Assembly: GCF_000317535.1 (NCBI RefSeq)
Contig: NC_020050.1
Location: forward strand, 318,543 to 382,542
Direction of reading: 5' to 3'
From: Cylindrospermum stagnale PCC 7417
GTDB lineage: Bacteria; Cyanobacteriota; Cyanobacteriia; Cyanobacteriales; Nostocaceae
DNA length: 64,000 bases
Both the position numbers and the translations under genes were made by a program. How positions within the stretch are numbered: the first letter of the stretch is position 1; each line of letters starts with the position of its first letter. A model generated the notes under the pieces. It saw nothing but the letters and a program-made list of their open reading frames with translations. It was not told the DNA's origin and did not search any database. Positions 1 to 8,800 of the stretch are shown here, in pieces.

Positions 1-347
1 CCGACATAATTTTTGACTGGTTTCGACTTTTAAAACATCCTCTCATATTCTCAAAAATGGATAAAGTCGAGCCTAGAAGTAACTTATTAAATCTGTTTGC
101 TACTATATTGTTTCAACAGTTAAATTTCTTCTTCAGCCAAAAGTTGTACTTTTAGCTCAGACATATTATTTCTTTAGGTGTAATTGGGGTATTGCAACGA
201 TTCATGAAAAATTACGCTATAGTGAGAAAATGAGTGTCAATTAACCTTGAACAAATAAAATTGCACAAAAAATATGAATGGCCAACAAGAAGAGGTTAAG
301 ATTAAAAACTTGGATCACTTGGGAATAGTAGCCGGAATAATTGATGA
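1..347. other. Left edge, no gene recognised
   Basis: I see no convincing coding region. A 14-codon minus-strand ORF at 120-164 (starting MSELKVQLL) looks like the first residues of some small protein but stops at once. The stretch is AT-rich and ends where the MITE at 348 begins. Confidence 0.4.
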
Positions 348-444
348 TATAGCGTTTCCCGGTCTGGTGAGGTACATCTTTGAACCTAAAAGCTTTAACT
401 AGCAAAGTCTGGATGTACCTCACTAGCATAGGAAACGCTATATA
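348..444. repeat. MITE with IS630-type terminal repeats
   Basis: About 95 bp with inverted ends TATAGCGTTTCC and GGAAACGCTATA. Just inside them lie GTGAGGTACATC and GATGTACCTCAC. The same end design (TA plus AGCG, then GAGGTACA) bounds the IS630 at 16361-17395, so this is probably a non-autonomous derivative moved by that type of transposase. It lies just beyond the 3' end of the IS110 transposase. Confidence 0.75.
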
Positions 445-477
445 GGAATTGTCGAAAAGCTCAATAATATCCCTCTT

Positions 478-1888
478 TCAAGAAACACATTCGGTGGGGA
501 GAGAAATAGGAATAAGTTCCAAACCAAGAGCCTGAGCTTTTTGTCGGAGGTTTTTGAGAATCAGTTCCTGGTATTTTTGCTCATAATAGTCCATACCAGG
601 ATCAGAATATTCTCCCTTCTTTGTCCAGAGTCGGTAGAACAAACGAGCCAATTTGTGTGCAGTAGCAGTTATTGCTTTGGGTGCCCCCAAGCGAGAACGT
701 AAGCGGCGATAAAATGCACCCAAAGCAGAACGACTGTGAGTCAGGGAAAAAGCCGCCATGCGAAAAGCGTTGGCAGCGCGATTGACAACAGTACGAGTTT
801 GAGAGCTTTTAACCTTACCGCCAGTGACCTTTTGACCAGGACATAAACCCAACCAAGATGTGAAGTGCTTAACTGTAGGAAAGCGTTTTGGGTTTAATCC
901 CACCTCAGATAAAATGGTCTGAACAGTTAAAGCATCAAGACCATCAATGAGTATAAAATCTAACTCCTGCCATCCGATAGAGATACTTATGTAAATCAAA
1001 ATTTGGGTGATTTGCAGTCGGTTTTTTCCGGCGTTTTCTTCCCTTTATTGGCGGTTCATCTAAAGTCTTAGGTTCAAAAGATGCTAAACATTTTTCGATT
1101 TGTGCGTCAACAGCAGTAATCTGTTGTTGGTAAACCTCATACAAGGTCAATTCTTGCTGGAGAACAAATAAATGTTCACGGCGGTAATCACCAGTTAAAG
1201 ATGCAGCAATATCTGCTGTGCTACTTTTGATGTGTGGGTCTTTGAGGGATGCTAAAACTTGTGGGTCTTGTTCGCCAGCAACGATTGCTTTGATAATCTT
1301 CATTCCAGTCAAACCAGTCACATCGCTGATGACTTTGTGGAGATGTAAATTCATCTGGATGAGTGCTTTTTGCATCCGTTGTACATGGGCACTAGCACTT
1401 TTGATTAAAGTGTCTCGTTGACGGATATAACTGCGTAGAACACAAACTTGGTCTTCCGGACGAAAAGAACTAGACAGTAATCCATAGGTGTGTAACTTTT
1501 GTAACCACTGGCAGTCTAACACATCTGTTTTGCGCCCAGGGACTGTTTTCACGTGATGAGCATTAACTAATTTGACCTCAAAACCCTTGGCTTCTAAAAT
1601 CTGAAACACTGGAATCCAATAAACTCCTGTGGCTTCCATTGCCACTGTATCTACGCGGCATTCCATTAACCAATCGGCCATTGCAATTAAATCAGGAGTA
1701 AAACATCCGAATCGGCGAACATTTTTATCTGCCCTATCAGTGGGGACACAAACCCAATGTTCTCCACTACCAAGGTCTATTCCTGCTGCGTTCTGGTTAA
1801 TTTCTTCTAAAGTGGATGATACTTTTTCTACAGGGACAGGCTGGTTATTCCCTTGAACGAGTGGCAATTTCATGGCTGCAACTCTCAT
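478..1888 (-). pseudogene. IS110-family transposase (DEDD), frameshifted
   Basis: Site-specific DEDD transposase that would recombine IS110 circles into target DNA. The N-terminal RuvC-like half (1888 to about 950) shows GIDLGSGEHW, AMEATGVYW and GRKTDVLDCQWL, carrying the acidic DEDD residues. The C-terminal half (about 975 to 478) shows DGLDALTVQTILSEVG, SWLGLCPG and GGKVKSSQTR. The halves are in different frames: near 961 one extra base (GTTAGAT where GTTGAT would read V-D-F) ends the first frame in RFYTH-stop. Undoing it gives one transposase of about 470 residues. A second IS110 copy at 36.7-38.5 kb has the intact reading V-D-F-T-A-I-D-G at this place, which supports a one-base insertion. 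The indel could be real or a sequencing error. Confidence 0.85.
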
Positions 1889-2181
1889 ATGGTTATTATG
1901 GATATGTCCTGACCTGGGGATGTACTCATAGATAATCTTTCAAACGGGATAGGAAACTTTGTCCTTCACCAATGTCATAGCCATAAAGCCCCAGAACCAT
2001 TCTCCTAATCAGGCTCAACACACTATTGTGGGTTCGGTTTTAACTGTCAGGATAATTCTAATGTACCCGTTCATTAGTCGCCTCAAAATAGTTTCTTTCA
2101 TTCATAGCGGGTGGCAGTGCCGCCTGTGCAGTTGCTTCTAAGAAACCAGATTTTCTGAGGGCTGAGGAATAAGCACAAAAC
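1889..2181 (-). other. IS110 5' non-coding end, candidate bridge-RNA region
   Basis: Non-coding stretch immediately upstream of the IS110 start on the same strand. In the IS110 group the left end 5' of the transposase encodes the structured bridge RNA that pairs with target and donor. This stretch is where that RNA would lie, but I cannot fold it or see its loops by eye, so this rests on position only. Its outer limit is uncertain because the scrap beyond it (integrase) starts near 2182. Confidence 0.3.
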
Positions 2182-2222
2182 CTAATTGCTGCGCTCTTTT
2201 TTGGAGATTATTAACTGTGCGT

Positions 2223-2525
2223 TCACGATAGCGTCCCCTTTTGGACTCGCTTCACATAAATTGTGCCACCATTCCAGTCTATTTGCTCCCATCGTAAAGA
2301 TGCTGCCTCTGCCACTCGCAATCCATGACGGTAGATCAACAAAATTAGGGTCGAGTCTCGATGAGCGTGGCGACACTTAGATTTTTTGATAGCTGACCGC
2401 ATCGCCTCAACTTTTTCCGGTAACAAATGCTCCCTAGTCCTGACCTCGGAATATTTGCGAGAGTTAGGTGATTGACGTTTGACGTTTAAGTTTTTCTGTT
2501 TTACCAACTTTCGGTAGTCGAACAA
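2223..2525 (-). pseudogene. Tyrosine recombinase (XerC/phage integrase) fragment
   Basis: About 100 residues that keep the core-domain start of a tyrosine recombinase: REHLLPEKVEAMRSA, then RHGLRVAEAASLRW with the first catalytic Arg, then an E-Q-I-D-W segment and a beta-hairpin ending in VKRVQKG. The second Arg, the His residues and the nucleophilic Tyr are missing because the gene is cut near 2225 and the frame runs into unrelated sequence. Full-length relatives have about 200 residues. It is a non-functional remnant, in line with the other broken mobile DNA around it. Confidence 0.7.
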
Positions 2526-2622
2526 GTTGTTTGCTCATGACCTGGCAATTTGTTTCATCACAGTAATTCGCATTGTGATGTGAAACTAACTGTTGCTGTT
2601 TTTGATACAGCGTTTCCGGCTA

Positions 2623-3123
2623 TTATGAGGTACAGTAGCAGCAACTAGCAAACCAGTTTCTTAATTGTTGAGGATTTATTAAGTCGAGTGCAACTGAGAT
2701 TAGTTTATCAACCATTTCCGTTGTAGTTGGAGCGAAACGGCGTAGAAAAGATTTAAGTTGTGACCACCATAATTCAATTGGATTAAAATCGGGAGAGTAT
2801 GAGGATAAACAAATAACTTTCGCGCCTACAGCTTCAATCATTAGCACAATTGAATCTAGTTTATGTGCGGATAAATTATCCATGACTACTACTGCTCCTG
2901 ACCATAAATTTGGCACTAAAAACTTCTCAACAAATAATTCAAATGCCCTGCCATCCATTGAATTATTCATTGTCATTAATGCAACTACTTTGTTAATACT
3001 AATTGCTCCAATTACTGTAACTTTTGAACCTCTATAGAAGGGGTTAAGAGAGTAAGCTCTTGTTCCCATTTGTGAACGGGCATGAGTCCTCGTTAACCCA
3101 AGTAGAACGCCAGTTTCGTCCAA
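2623..3123 (-). CDS. IS630 transposase orfB (DDE catalytic half)
   Basis: DDE endonuclease domain of the transposase. The catalytic triad is visible: LDETG (first Asp), VVMDNLSAHK (second Asp) and YSPDFNPIELWW (Glu). The ATG at 3123 lies inside the catalytic motif, so it is not a natural start. The frame is open upstream to about 3220 and would be joined to orfA by frameshifting or transcript slippage on the A-run near 3222-3230. The C-terminus, ending in SCCYCTS, reads into the terminal repeat. Confidence 0.88.
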   Translation of the reverse strand: MDETGVLLGLTRTHARSQMGTRAYSLNPFYRGSKVTVIGAISINKVVALMTMNNSMDGRAFELFVEKFLVPNLWSGAVVVMDNLSAHKLDSIVLMIEAVGAKVICLSSYSPDFNPIELWWSQLKSFLRRFAPTTTEMVDKLISVALDLINPQQLRNWFASCCYCTS

Positions 3124-3182
3124 AAATACTAAATTTTCTGGCTCTATATGTTTGACCTTTTCCCAATAATCTAATCTTAAAT

Positions 3183-3569
3183 TTAAGACTCTAAGAGTCC
3201 CGGCTTGGGTACTCCGCTTTGTTTTTTTTTACGATTTAATCCTAATTTCTGTAAGGCCCGACACATTGCACTTCGACCCACCCAATTACCAGTCTTGTCT
3301 GCCAAGAATTCACATAACTCTATCAATGTTGCATCTGGATGTGCTTCAACTAATTCCCTTAACTCTACTTCCGCATTTGTTAAATGACTAAATTGTGGTT
3401 TCCCTCGCGGCTTTGGTTGTAAATTTCCTTCAAGTTTTTGTTGCTTTACAAGCTTTTGCACTAAACTCTTTGAGACGGAAAATATGTTAGCTACTTTCCT
3501 GATTGAGATGTTTTTTTGAAGATGTGCTGCAACTATTTTTTCTCGAAACTCGACAGAGTATGACTTCAT
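3183..3569 (-). CDS. IS630 transposase orfA (helix-turn-helix half)
   Basis: N-terminal DNA-binding half of the transposase. It begins MKSYSVEFREKIV and carries a helix-turn-helix (ISIRKVANIFSVSKSLVQKLV, about residues 21-41) followed by a second winged segment ending GLNRKKK. It ends shortly after a run of nine A on the coding strand. With nine A a -1 shift is needed to enter orfB; ten A would fuse the halves in frame. Copies 2 and 3 have eight A. This is consistent with the frameshift-expressed IS630 layout. Confidence 0.85.
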   Translation of the reverse strand: MKSYSVEFREKIVAAHLQKNISIRKVANIFSVSKSLVQKLVKQQKLEGNLQPKPRGKPQFSHLTNAEVELRELVEAHPDATLIELCEFLADKTGNWVGRSAMCRALQKLGLNRKKKQSGVPKPGLLES

Positions 3570-3629
3570 TTAAAGGTATTTATATTTTAATTTAGTGTAC
3601 CTCATAACAGACGCAAGTGCTGTATAGAG

Positions 3630-3881
3630 CTATTTGTTGATTAACTCACAAGCACGGTCACTAAATACTGTTCCACCTGGTTGGGTAATCCCGTACTGCT
3701 TACCGTGGATGATGAAATGGTGGAGGTGAATATCCTCCCAGCCTATTGCCAACTGGAGTGTGTAATGCAAGTCTTCTATTGTGCTGTCGCTTTTGACTTT
3801 TATGCGCCGCCAAATCATGGGGCTGATACCAAGCAGCACTATCTTTAGTTGGTAAATGAGTGGTTCAGAGGAATCGGACAT
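3630..3881 (-). pseudogene. pRiA4b ORF-3-like protein, N-terminal fragment
   Basis: The 83 residues match the start of the plasmid pRiA4b ORF-3 family: YQLKIVLLGISPMIWRRIKV, then DLHYTLQLAIGWEDIHLHHF. Family members have roughly 180-200 residues, so more than half is missing. The frame ends six bases before the outer end of IS630 copy 1, so insertion or flanking deletion probably removed the rest. The biochemical role of the family is not known to me. Confidence 0.75.
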
Positions 3882-3946
3882 TCAAGCATCTTACTGTGTT
3901 ATGTACCCCATCTCCCCGAAGATTTTTCGCTCTCCATTACTTGAGA

Positions 3947-4297
3947 CTATGCACTCATAGATTCAGAAGCTAGCAAACCCGACATCTCCAATACTCGCTG
4001 TGACCAAGTAGACGCAACAGATGCAATATCTGTAATTTCCATTGATTTGTCCGAAACATTGATCCAGTTTTGTAATAAGTCTTGGAGTTGATTTAATTCA
4101 ACATTATTAATTTCACTTTTTTGTTGTATTAAAGACACGTACAACAAACTTTCTGACAACAATATTGGAACTAATTCACGAATTGCACTCTTTTGTGACC
4201 AGGCGTTAAGGCGTGCCAAACTAGCTGCCAATTCTCCTAATTGTTGTGCGTGGGGTTGATGTAAAAAACTCGCTTCAATTGCACTCCAGTTAGGCAT
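3947..4297 (-). CDS. Small hypothetical protein coupled to DUF5674 gene
   Basis: 116-residue all-helical soluble protein that I do not recognise. It is rich in Leu, Ser and Gln with no membrane segment. Its ATG overlaps the stop of the upstream DUF5674 gene as TAATG, and a GGAGG Shine-Dalgarno lies just before it, so the two are translationally coupled and very likely work together. The two-gene size and overlap resemble toxin-antitoxin modules, but no toxin fold is visible, so that is only a guess. Confidence 0.7.
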   Translation of the reverse strand: MPNWSAIEASFLHQPHAQQLGELAASLARLNAWSQKSAIRELVPILLSESLLYVSLIQQKSEINNVELNQLQDLLQNWINVSDKSMEITDIASVASTWSQRVLEMSGLLASESMSA

Positions 4298-4632
4298 TAC
4301 AATCCTCCTAGCAATTGCTTGGTAATTTGGCTAACTTGTTCTCGAATTTGATTAGACTGTATTATCATACTACGGTTATTCTGGCTTGGGCGAATGTTGA
4401 TGATTGACTCAAACACGATTTCCTGAGTGAAAACAGACCAATCCACACCCCAAATATCTCGTTGTCTGCTACCGTCTTTAAGTAACTCTTGTTCACATTC
4501 GTAATGGCGAACGCCACCACCTGCAAGAATTTTGCGTTCGATGTCTACTGCTATTTTAATGAATACATCCCAAGTTTTCACCATTTCGTCTATTTCTTCA
4601 CGACTAGCAGGCTCACGGATTATTAAAATCAA
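4297..4632 (-). CDS. DUF5674-family protein
   Basis: 111 residues starting MILIIREPASREEIDEM. The conserved features of this cyanobacteria-rich family are VDIERKILAGGGVRHYECE, DGSRQRDIWGVDW and INIRPSQNNRSM. No function is established as far as I know. It is the first gene of a coupled pair with the 116-residue gene (TAATG overlap). Length and ends look complete. The family name is from memory of its motifs. Confidence 0.7.
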   Translation of the reverse strand: MILIIREPASREEIDEMVKTWDVFIKIAVDIERKILAGGGVRHYECEQELLKDGSRQRDIWGVDWSVFTQEIVFESIINIRPSQNNRSMIIQSNQIREQVSQITKQLLGGL

Positions 4633-5147
4633 TTGAATTTAGTCCCAAGTAGCAATCAACAAGATCATTCCATAGATTAGTGAATCACGCCAAACAATTG
4701 AACATAACCTAAGTCAGTAATTTTATCTGTGGTGTTGTGGCAAGACATGGAGAATACACTCGTAAATATGACTTGAACCATAACTTGGGCTAAAATGTGA
4801 ACCATAAAATGAGCCATAAGTAACGGCAAAATAAGCCTTACGGGAAAAAGTGAAATAAAACTTTGCATCAAATAATGAGCCAGAGTTGATTTTCTGCACC
4901 ATAATATGAACATGAGTTGAAAAAACCCTAAAGGACAAAACCCCAAGCAAACAGCCAGCTTTTAGCAGCACAAAAATCAACTTTTGTCCCAAAATATGAT
5001 TCAAAATCACCAATATCTGCTTCATCCCCCCGTAATCAGTAATATAGACTTGTGTAGTGAAACTCCAAAACTGTCTCTAGATATAGGGTTCTGGGGGGAG
5101 TCAAGAAAAAATGAAGCCCAAACACACACCTATCATCTTCTAGTTCC
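4633..5147. other. Non-coding, probable end of a Tn7-like element
   Basis: No gene. The stretch leads into tnsAB and holds a cluster of degenerate 17-bp repeats (separate entry). ORFs on the minus strand here are low-complexity and unlike any family. The exact transposon end (a TGT terminus) could not be fixed; a candidate lies near 4728. Confidence 0.45.
4774..4911 (+). repeat. Cluster of 17-bp repeats, candidate TnsB sites
   Basis: Four related 17-mers in the same orientation: TGAACCATAACTTGGGC (4774), TGAACCATAAAATGAGC (4798), TGCATCAAATAATGAGC (4864) and TGCACCATAATATGAAC (4895). Two more match at 8211-8255 on the other side of tnsAB. Arrays of this kind at both sides of a TnsB gene are what TnsB-binding sites of Tn7-like ends look like. 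Assignment is by position and pattern only. Confidence 0.5.
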
Positions 5148-7538
5148 ATGAACTCCTCTGAATTTGACCAATGGTGTTCCCAACAGCAACTAACGGCATC
5201 TTGCCTAGACCTAATTGCCACAATCAGGTCAGCCCCACCCTCACGCCGTGTACAAGGACGCGCCAAAAACGTCAGCGGAGTTTACCCCAGCCGGAAAATG
5301 GGTCAAACCATCTCCTTTGAAAGCCACACCGTAGAACTGTGGGCAATCTACCAAATGGAACACGACCCAGAGGTATTAGAGTTTTACGACCAGCCACCCT
5401 CCTTCCTCATCCAGTACCAAAACAAAACAGGACGCAAAATAGGTCACTACCATACCCCAGACTTCTTCGTGTTGAGAACTGATGGTGCAGCCTGGGAAGA
5501 ATGGAAAACTGAAACCGAACTCAAACGACTAGCCGAAAAATACCCCGGACGCTACCAAAAAACTGCCGACGGTAAATGGCACAGCCCACCGGGAACAGCC
5601 CATGCCTCTTCCTATGGACTCAAATACTACATCCGCACCGATAGCGAACTGCATCCCATCTTCACCCAAAACCTCATCTTCCTAGAAGACTACCTTCCAT
5701 TCAACATCAACATCCCCCACACCATCACAGAACAAATACTCACCGCAGTCCAAGCCAACCCCGGAATCACCATAACCGCCACACTGGCCTCAAGCCCCGG
5801 AATCAGAGCCAACGACATCTACGCCATGATAGCCACAGAGCAACTCTACGTAGACCTGTATGCAGCGCCCCTAGTAGAACACTGGCGAGTACAGCTATAT
5901 CTAGACCAACAAACCCATCAAGCCTACACACATCTAGCCATAACTTCACAGCATCATCAACCAATACCCCTACCCACAGCACTCCTACCAAACACAGTCC
6001 TGCTATGGGACTCCAAGCCCTGGACATTAGTAAACAAAGGCGAAACCACCACCACACTCCTACCAGAAATTGGACAACCCATCCAACTACCAACAGCATA
6101 TTTCCTGCAACTATTGGAAAGCGGCAACATCAAAATTCAAAACTCTGAAAAACAAGCATCCATCAATAATGCAGTGCAGGCACTCATGGATGCAGCCTCT
6201 CCAGCCGACCTCAGCCAAGCAAATCACCGATTTCATCTAGTACAAGCCTATATTCAGCACCACGCAGATATCTACAAAGATATTCCTGCCAGTACCTTGA
6301 AAAGATGGGTAAAACAGTTTCGAGAAGCCGAAACCAAGTATGGTTGCGGTTACGTTGGTTTACTACCACGTACAAAGCGGCGAGGAAATCGTCAAACCAA
6401 AGCACCAAACCAATCAAGGGAACTACTCGATAAATTTATTACCGAGCACTTTGAGACACCAAGGCAAGCACCAGCAGCTTCGGTATATAGGTTATACGTC
6501 AAAGCTTGCAACGAATTAAATATACAACCCCTGAGTTCTCGTACCTTTTATCACCGCATCAAACAGCGACCAATCCACGAACAAACCAAAAAACGTCAGG
6601 GAGCAAAAGCCGCATACCCAACAGAACCAACAATCTTAGAACTAGCCAAAACCACACCCCGACACGGAGACAGACCCTTTGCCATCGCCCACATTGACCA
6701 CACCCAACTCGACATCGAACTACGCTCACAAGCCACAGGACGGAACTTAGGACGACCTTGGCTGACATTACTCATTGATGCCTATTCCCGTCGTATCCTC
6801 GCCCTTTATCTCACCTTTGACCCACCCAGTTACAGGTCTTGTATGATGGCACTACGTTCTTGTATCCAGCGATTTGGTCGTTTTCCCCAAGCCGTAGTCG
6901 TAGACGGAGGCAAAGAATTTCATAGCCTCTACTTTGACACCCTACTAGCACGCTACCACTGCATCAAAAAAACCAGACCTGGAGGCAAACCGCGTTTTGG
7001 TTCAGTCATAAAACGATTATTCGGCACAACAAATACCGAGTTTGTATACAACCTCTTAGGTAACACCCAAGCAAGTAAACAGCCACGACAGCTGACTCCA
7101 TCCGTTGACCCCAAACAACAAGCTGTGTGGACATTGGCAGATTTGTATACCTACCTCATCGAGTGGGCCTACACCATTTACGACGCAAGCGAGCACGATT
7201 CCCTGGGGGCAACACCATTACAAGTTTATACCGACGGGTTGCTGATAGCGGGGGAACGAGAACACCGGCACATCGCCTACAACGAAGACTTCCTCATGTC
7301 CACACGCCCCAGTACAACCAAAGGAACGGCTTTAGTCCAGCCGGGACAAGGAATTAAAGTCAATTATCTTTATTACTGGAACGATGCTTTTCGCAATCCA
7401 TCTGTTGAAAAAACCAAAGTTCCCGTGCGTTATGACCCCTTTGATATGGGTCACGGAAACGACACAAAATACACCCAGTTCTGTTACGGAGACAGCAGAA
7501 GTGCAAATCCAGCCCAAGAAGAGGCAAACTCGCTCTAA
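5148..7538 (+). pseudogene. TnsA-TnsB fusion of a Tn7-like transposon, decayed
   Basis: A single chain joins a TnsA-like endonuclease to a TnsB-like DDE transposase, as in cyanobacterial Tn7-like and type I-B CAST elements. TnsA part (about 1-170): acidic residues in FESHTVEL (E58/E63), HTPDFFV (D105) and EEWK (E118, K120). TnsB part: helix-turn-helix segments around 370-500, then IDHTQLD (D517) and VVDGGKEF (D586). The third catalytic position of the D,D-35-E motif, residue 622, reads K in GSVIKRLFGT where relatives have E (codon AAA at 7011). After VRYDPFDMGH the expected C-terminal barrel is missing and the frame ends in unrelated residues; its tail continues in another frame. No tnsC or tniQ neighbours are present. 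I judge it inactive. Confidence 0.85.
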
Positions 7539-7707
7539 GAAGGAATCTGCCGTAGTCTCGGAGGAAATGCCACAAGATAAACAAAGTTCTGAGGCTTTTG
7601 TAATGTCTTTCACAACTGAGCCTGACAATGTTGAAGCAGTTCCCAAGAAAAATGGGCGTAGGAGTGTCGGACAACGCAAGCCACAACGAGATAAGGTTGG
7701 GGAGTAG
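7456..7707 (+). pseudogene. Detached C-terminal tail of TnsAB, other frame
   Basis: In a frame different from tnsAB the sequence reads VTETTQNTPSSVTETAEVQ, then a basic stretch (QPKKRQTRSKK) and an acidic/polar tail to a stop at 7707. Such charged, unstructured tails end TnsB proteins and contact TnsC. Directly before it tnsAB loses its C-terminal barrel. A frame-breaking deletion that joined DPFDMG to this tail explains both observations. Confidence 0.55.
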
Positions 7708-7716
7708 GGACAAAAT

Positions 7717-8127
7717 TTACAATCTTTTGCTCAATAGAGTGATGAATTGATTCAGAGCTTTTTGGGTTGTTTTGTATCCAGGGGCTTGTTTACCTAATTT
7801 TAGTTCCTGTAATACTTGGTCACGTAAAGCTTCAAGTTCTACCATGTTCAGCAGTGTCGGTGTATGCTCTTCAGCGATGTCAGGTTGTTGATCTTGATTT
7901 TCCTCTCCCCGTGTAATATACGGAAAAGTGTCGTCTTCTTTCCATGTATTACTTGGTAGATTGTCGCTTTTTACTATTTCTTCTAAATAATCTGCTCTTG
8001 TTAATCAATAGCATTCAGCAGCAATGCCCAATGCTTTCCAGGTGTCATCTGTTAGTCTCAAAGAGCGTACTTGACGGTAATCATCATTTTTCAGGGCAAA
8101 TTTCCCTTGAATATCCCGTTTCAACAT
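7717..8127 (-). pseudogene. Small ribbon-helix-helix-like regulator with nonsense codon
   Basis: Reading leftward from the ATG at 8127 gives MLKRDIQGKFALKNDDYRQ, then VRSLRLTDDTWKALGIAAE, then a TGA at 8007-8005 (codon 41). The same frame continues with LTRADYLEEIVKS and a polar C-terminus to a TAA at 7717, 137 codons in all. The layout (strand-like VRSLRLT followed by two helices) resembles the RHH-type small proteins common in cyanobacteria and often found inside Tn7-like elements. A C-Y-stop where relatives continue with L-G indicates decay by point change. It faces tnsAB tail to tail and has paired palindromes upstream, suggesting former autoregulation. Confidence 0.65.
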
Positions 8128-8135
8128 AACCCTTT

Positions 8136-8182
8136 CCAAGTAATACACCGTTAGGTTAACAGTTTTTCCGTGTATTACATGG
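8136..8182. promoter_or_regulatory. Inverted pair of 15-bp sites, candidate operator
   Basis: CCAAGTAATACACCG (8136) and CCGTGTATTACATGG (8168) are inverted copies of one motif, 17 bp apart, just upstream of the broken RHH-like gene. Two more copies lie inside that gene, CCGTGTAATATACGG at 7909 and CCATGTATTACTTGG at 7942. Repeated inverted sites at the start of an RHH-type gene are typical of an autoregulatory operator. This is inference from position. Confidence 0.5.
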
Positions 8183-8210
8183 AAGTTAGGTTTTTACTTT
8201 GACTGCTTTT

Positions 8211-8255
8211 TTGAAGCATAAAATGGACATCTGCTTTGTGAAGCATAATGTGAGC
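8211..8255 (+). repeat. Two 17-bp repeats matching the tnsAB-upstream cluster
   Basis: TGAAGCATAAAATGGAC and TGAAGCATAATGTGAGC share the pattern TGAA-CATAA--TG--C with the cluster at 4774-4911. They have the same orientation as that cluster, whereas opposite ends of an intact Tn7-like element should be inverted. Either the element has been rearranged or the motif is not an end. Confidence 0.45.
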
Positions 8256-8280
8256 TAAAAGCCCATTTTTTCATTCAAGT

Positions 8281-8335
8281 CACAGTAAACTACTCCCACC
8301 TGCCTAACGGCTGAGGTGGGAGCTTTCAGAAGCCC
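8281..8335 (-). repeat. Hairpin like an IS200/IS605 end, remnant
   Basis: A stem of CTCCCACCT and AGGTGGGAG (8293-8322) lies within the context GTAAACTACTC-stem-GAGCTTTC. The same layout, GTGAACTACTC-stem-GAGCTTCC, recurs near 19573. Read on the minus strand this resembles the hairpin at the right end of cyanobacterial IS200/IS605 (tnpB) elements. No tnpA or tnpB remains. Confidence 0.4.
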
Positions 8336-8489
8336 TAAAAATATGCCGATACATTGTTTTGTTTTTTTCATAACCCAAAACAATCTCAGTTAGCATTTTT
8401 AAGCATCCACGAATGTGATTGACTATTGAATTAGGAATCTCAGAAAGTTTTGGAAAATATCCTAATCGCTGAAATGCTTTTAATAACAC
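8304..8489 (-). pseudogene. Tn3-family transposase fragment (DUF4158 region)
   Basis: The useful part (8335-8489) reads LLKAFQRLGYFPKLSEIP, then HIRGCLKM and a truncated YRH. That is the N-terminal DUF4158 domain typical of Tn3-family transposases. Both sides are cut: an IS630 scrap on the 5' side and the IS605-like hairpin on the 3' side, where the frame runs out. It belongs to a different Tn3 lineage from the tnpA at 59.6-62.6 kb, whose N-terminus is not alike. Confidence 0.65.
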
Positions 8490-8491
8490 TA

Positions 8492-8789
8492 TTAAGTTAA
8501 ATATATTGCTTTGCCCCTTGGTAGCGCTATAGGCGAGAGCTTTGTTGGTGTTTGTTGTATACGTACCTTGGGAGCAATAGTTGCTTTGTCTCGATATTGT
8601 TTCAGCAATTTTTCCACAAAACTCAGAGCTACTTGAAATCGTTTTGCGATCTGACGCTGAGATATTTTGCCTTCAAAGTAGGAATCGATGATCTTCTGAC
8701 GTAAGTCGAGTGAGTATGCCTTCATTTCTATTGGATAAAATGTACAACCTATTTATCAACTGTACCTCACTAGACCGGGAACCGCTATA
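8492..8789 (-). mobile_element. IS630 remnant (orfA fragment plus one end)
   Basis: From 8725 leftward the frame gives MKAYSLDLRQKIIDSYF, a helix-turn-helix segment (ISQRQIAKRFQVALSFVEKLL), then KVRIQQTPTKLS, after which similarity to the IS630 at 16361-17395 stops. The upstream terminal repeat is present at about 8761-8789 (TGTACCTCAC then GCTATA). The catalytic half and the other end are gone. Confidence 0.8.
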
Positions 8790-8800
8790 CGCTTGATTGA

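Larger units (their letters stand above)
2606..3624 (-). mobile_element. IS630-family element, copy 1 of 3
   Basis: 1019-bp element bounded by TACAGCGTTTCCGG and, at the other end, AAGTGCTGTA. Subterminal ATGAGGTACA and its complement TGTACCTCAT lie at the two ends. Nearly identical copies lie at 37066-38083 and 50974-51991. IS630 elements insert at TA, and each copy is flanked by TA. This copy truncates the pRiA4b ORF-3-like gene beside it. It differs from the other two by one extra A in the slippery run of orfA. Confidence 0.92.

Noticed and set aside
4677..5025. Two overlapping minus-strand ORFs of 89 and 100 residues upstream of tnsAB
   Set aside because: Hydrophobic low-complexity translations without family features; the DNA is better explained as repeat-rich end of a transposon.
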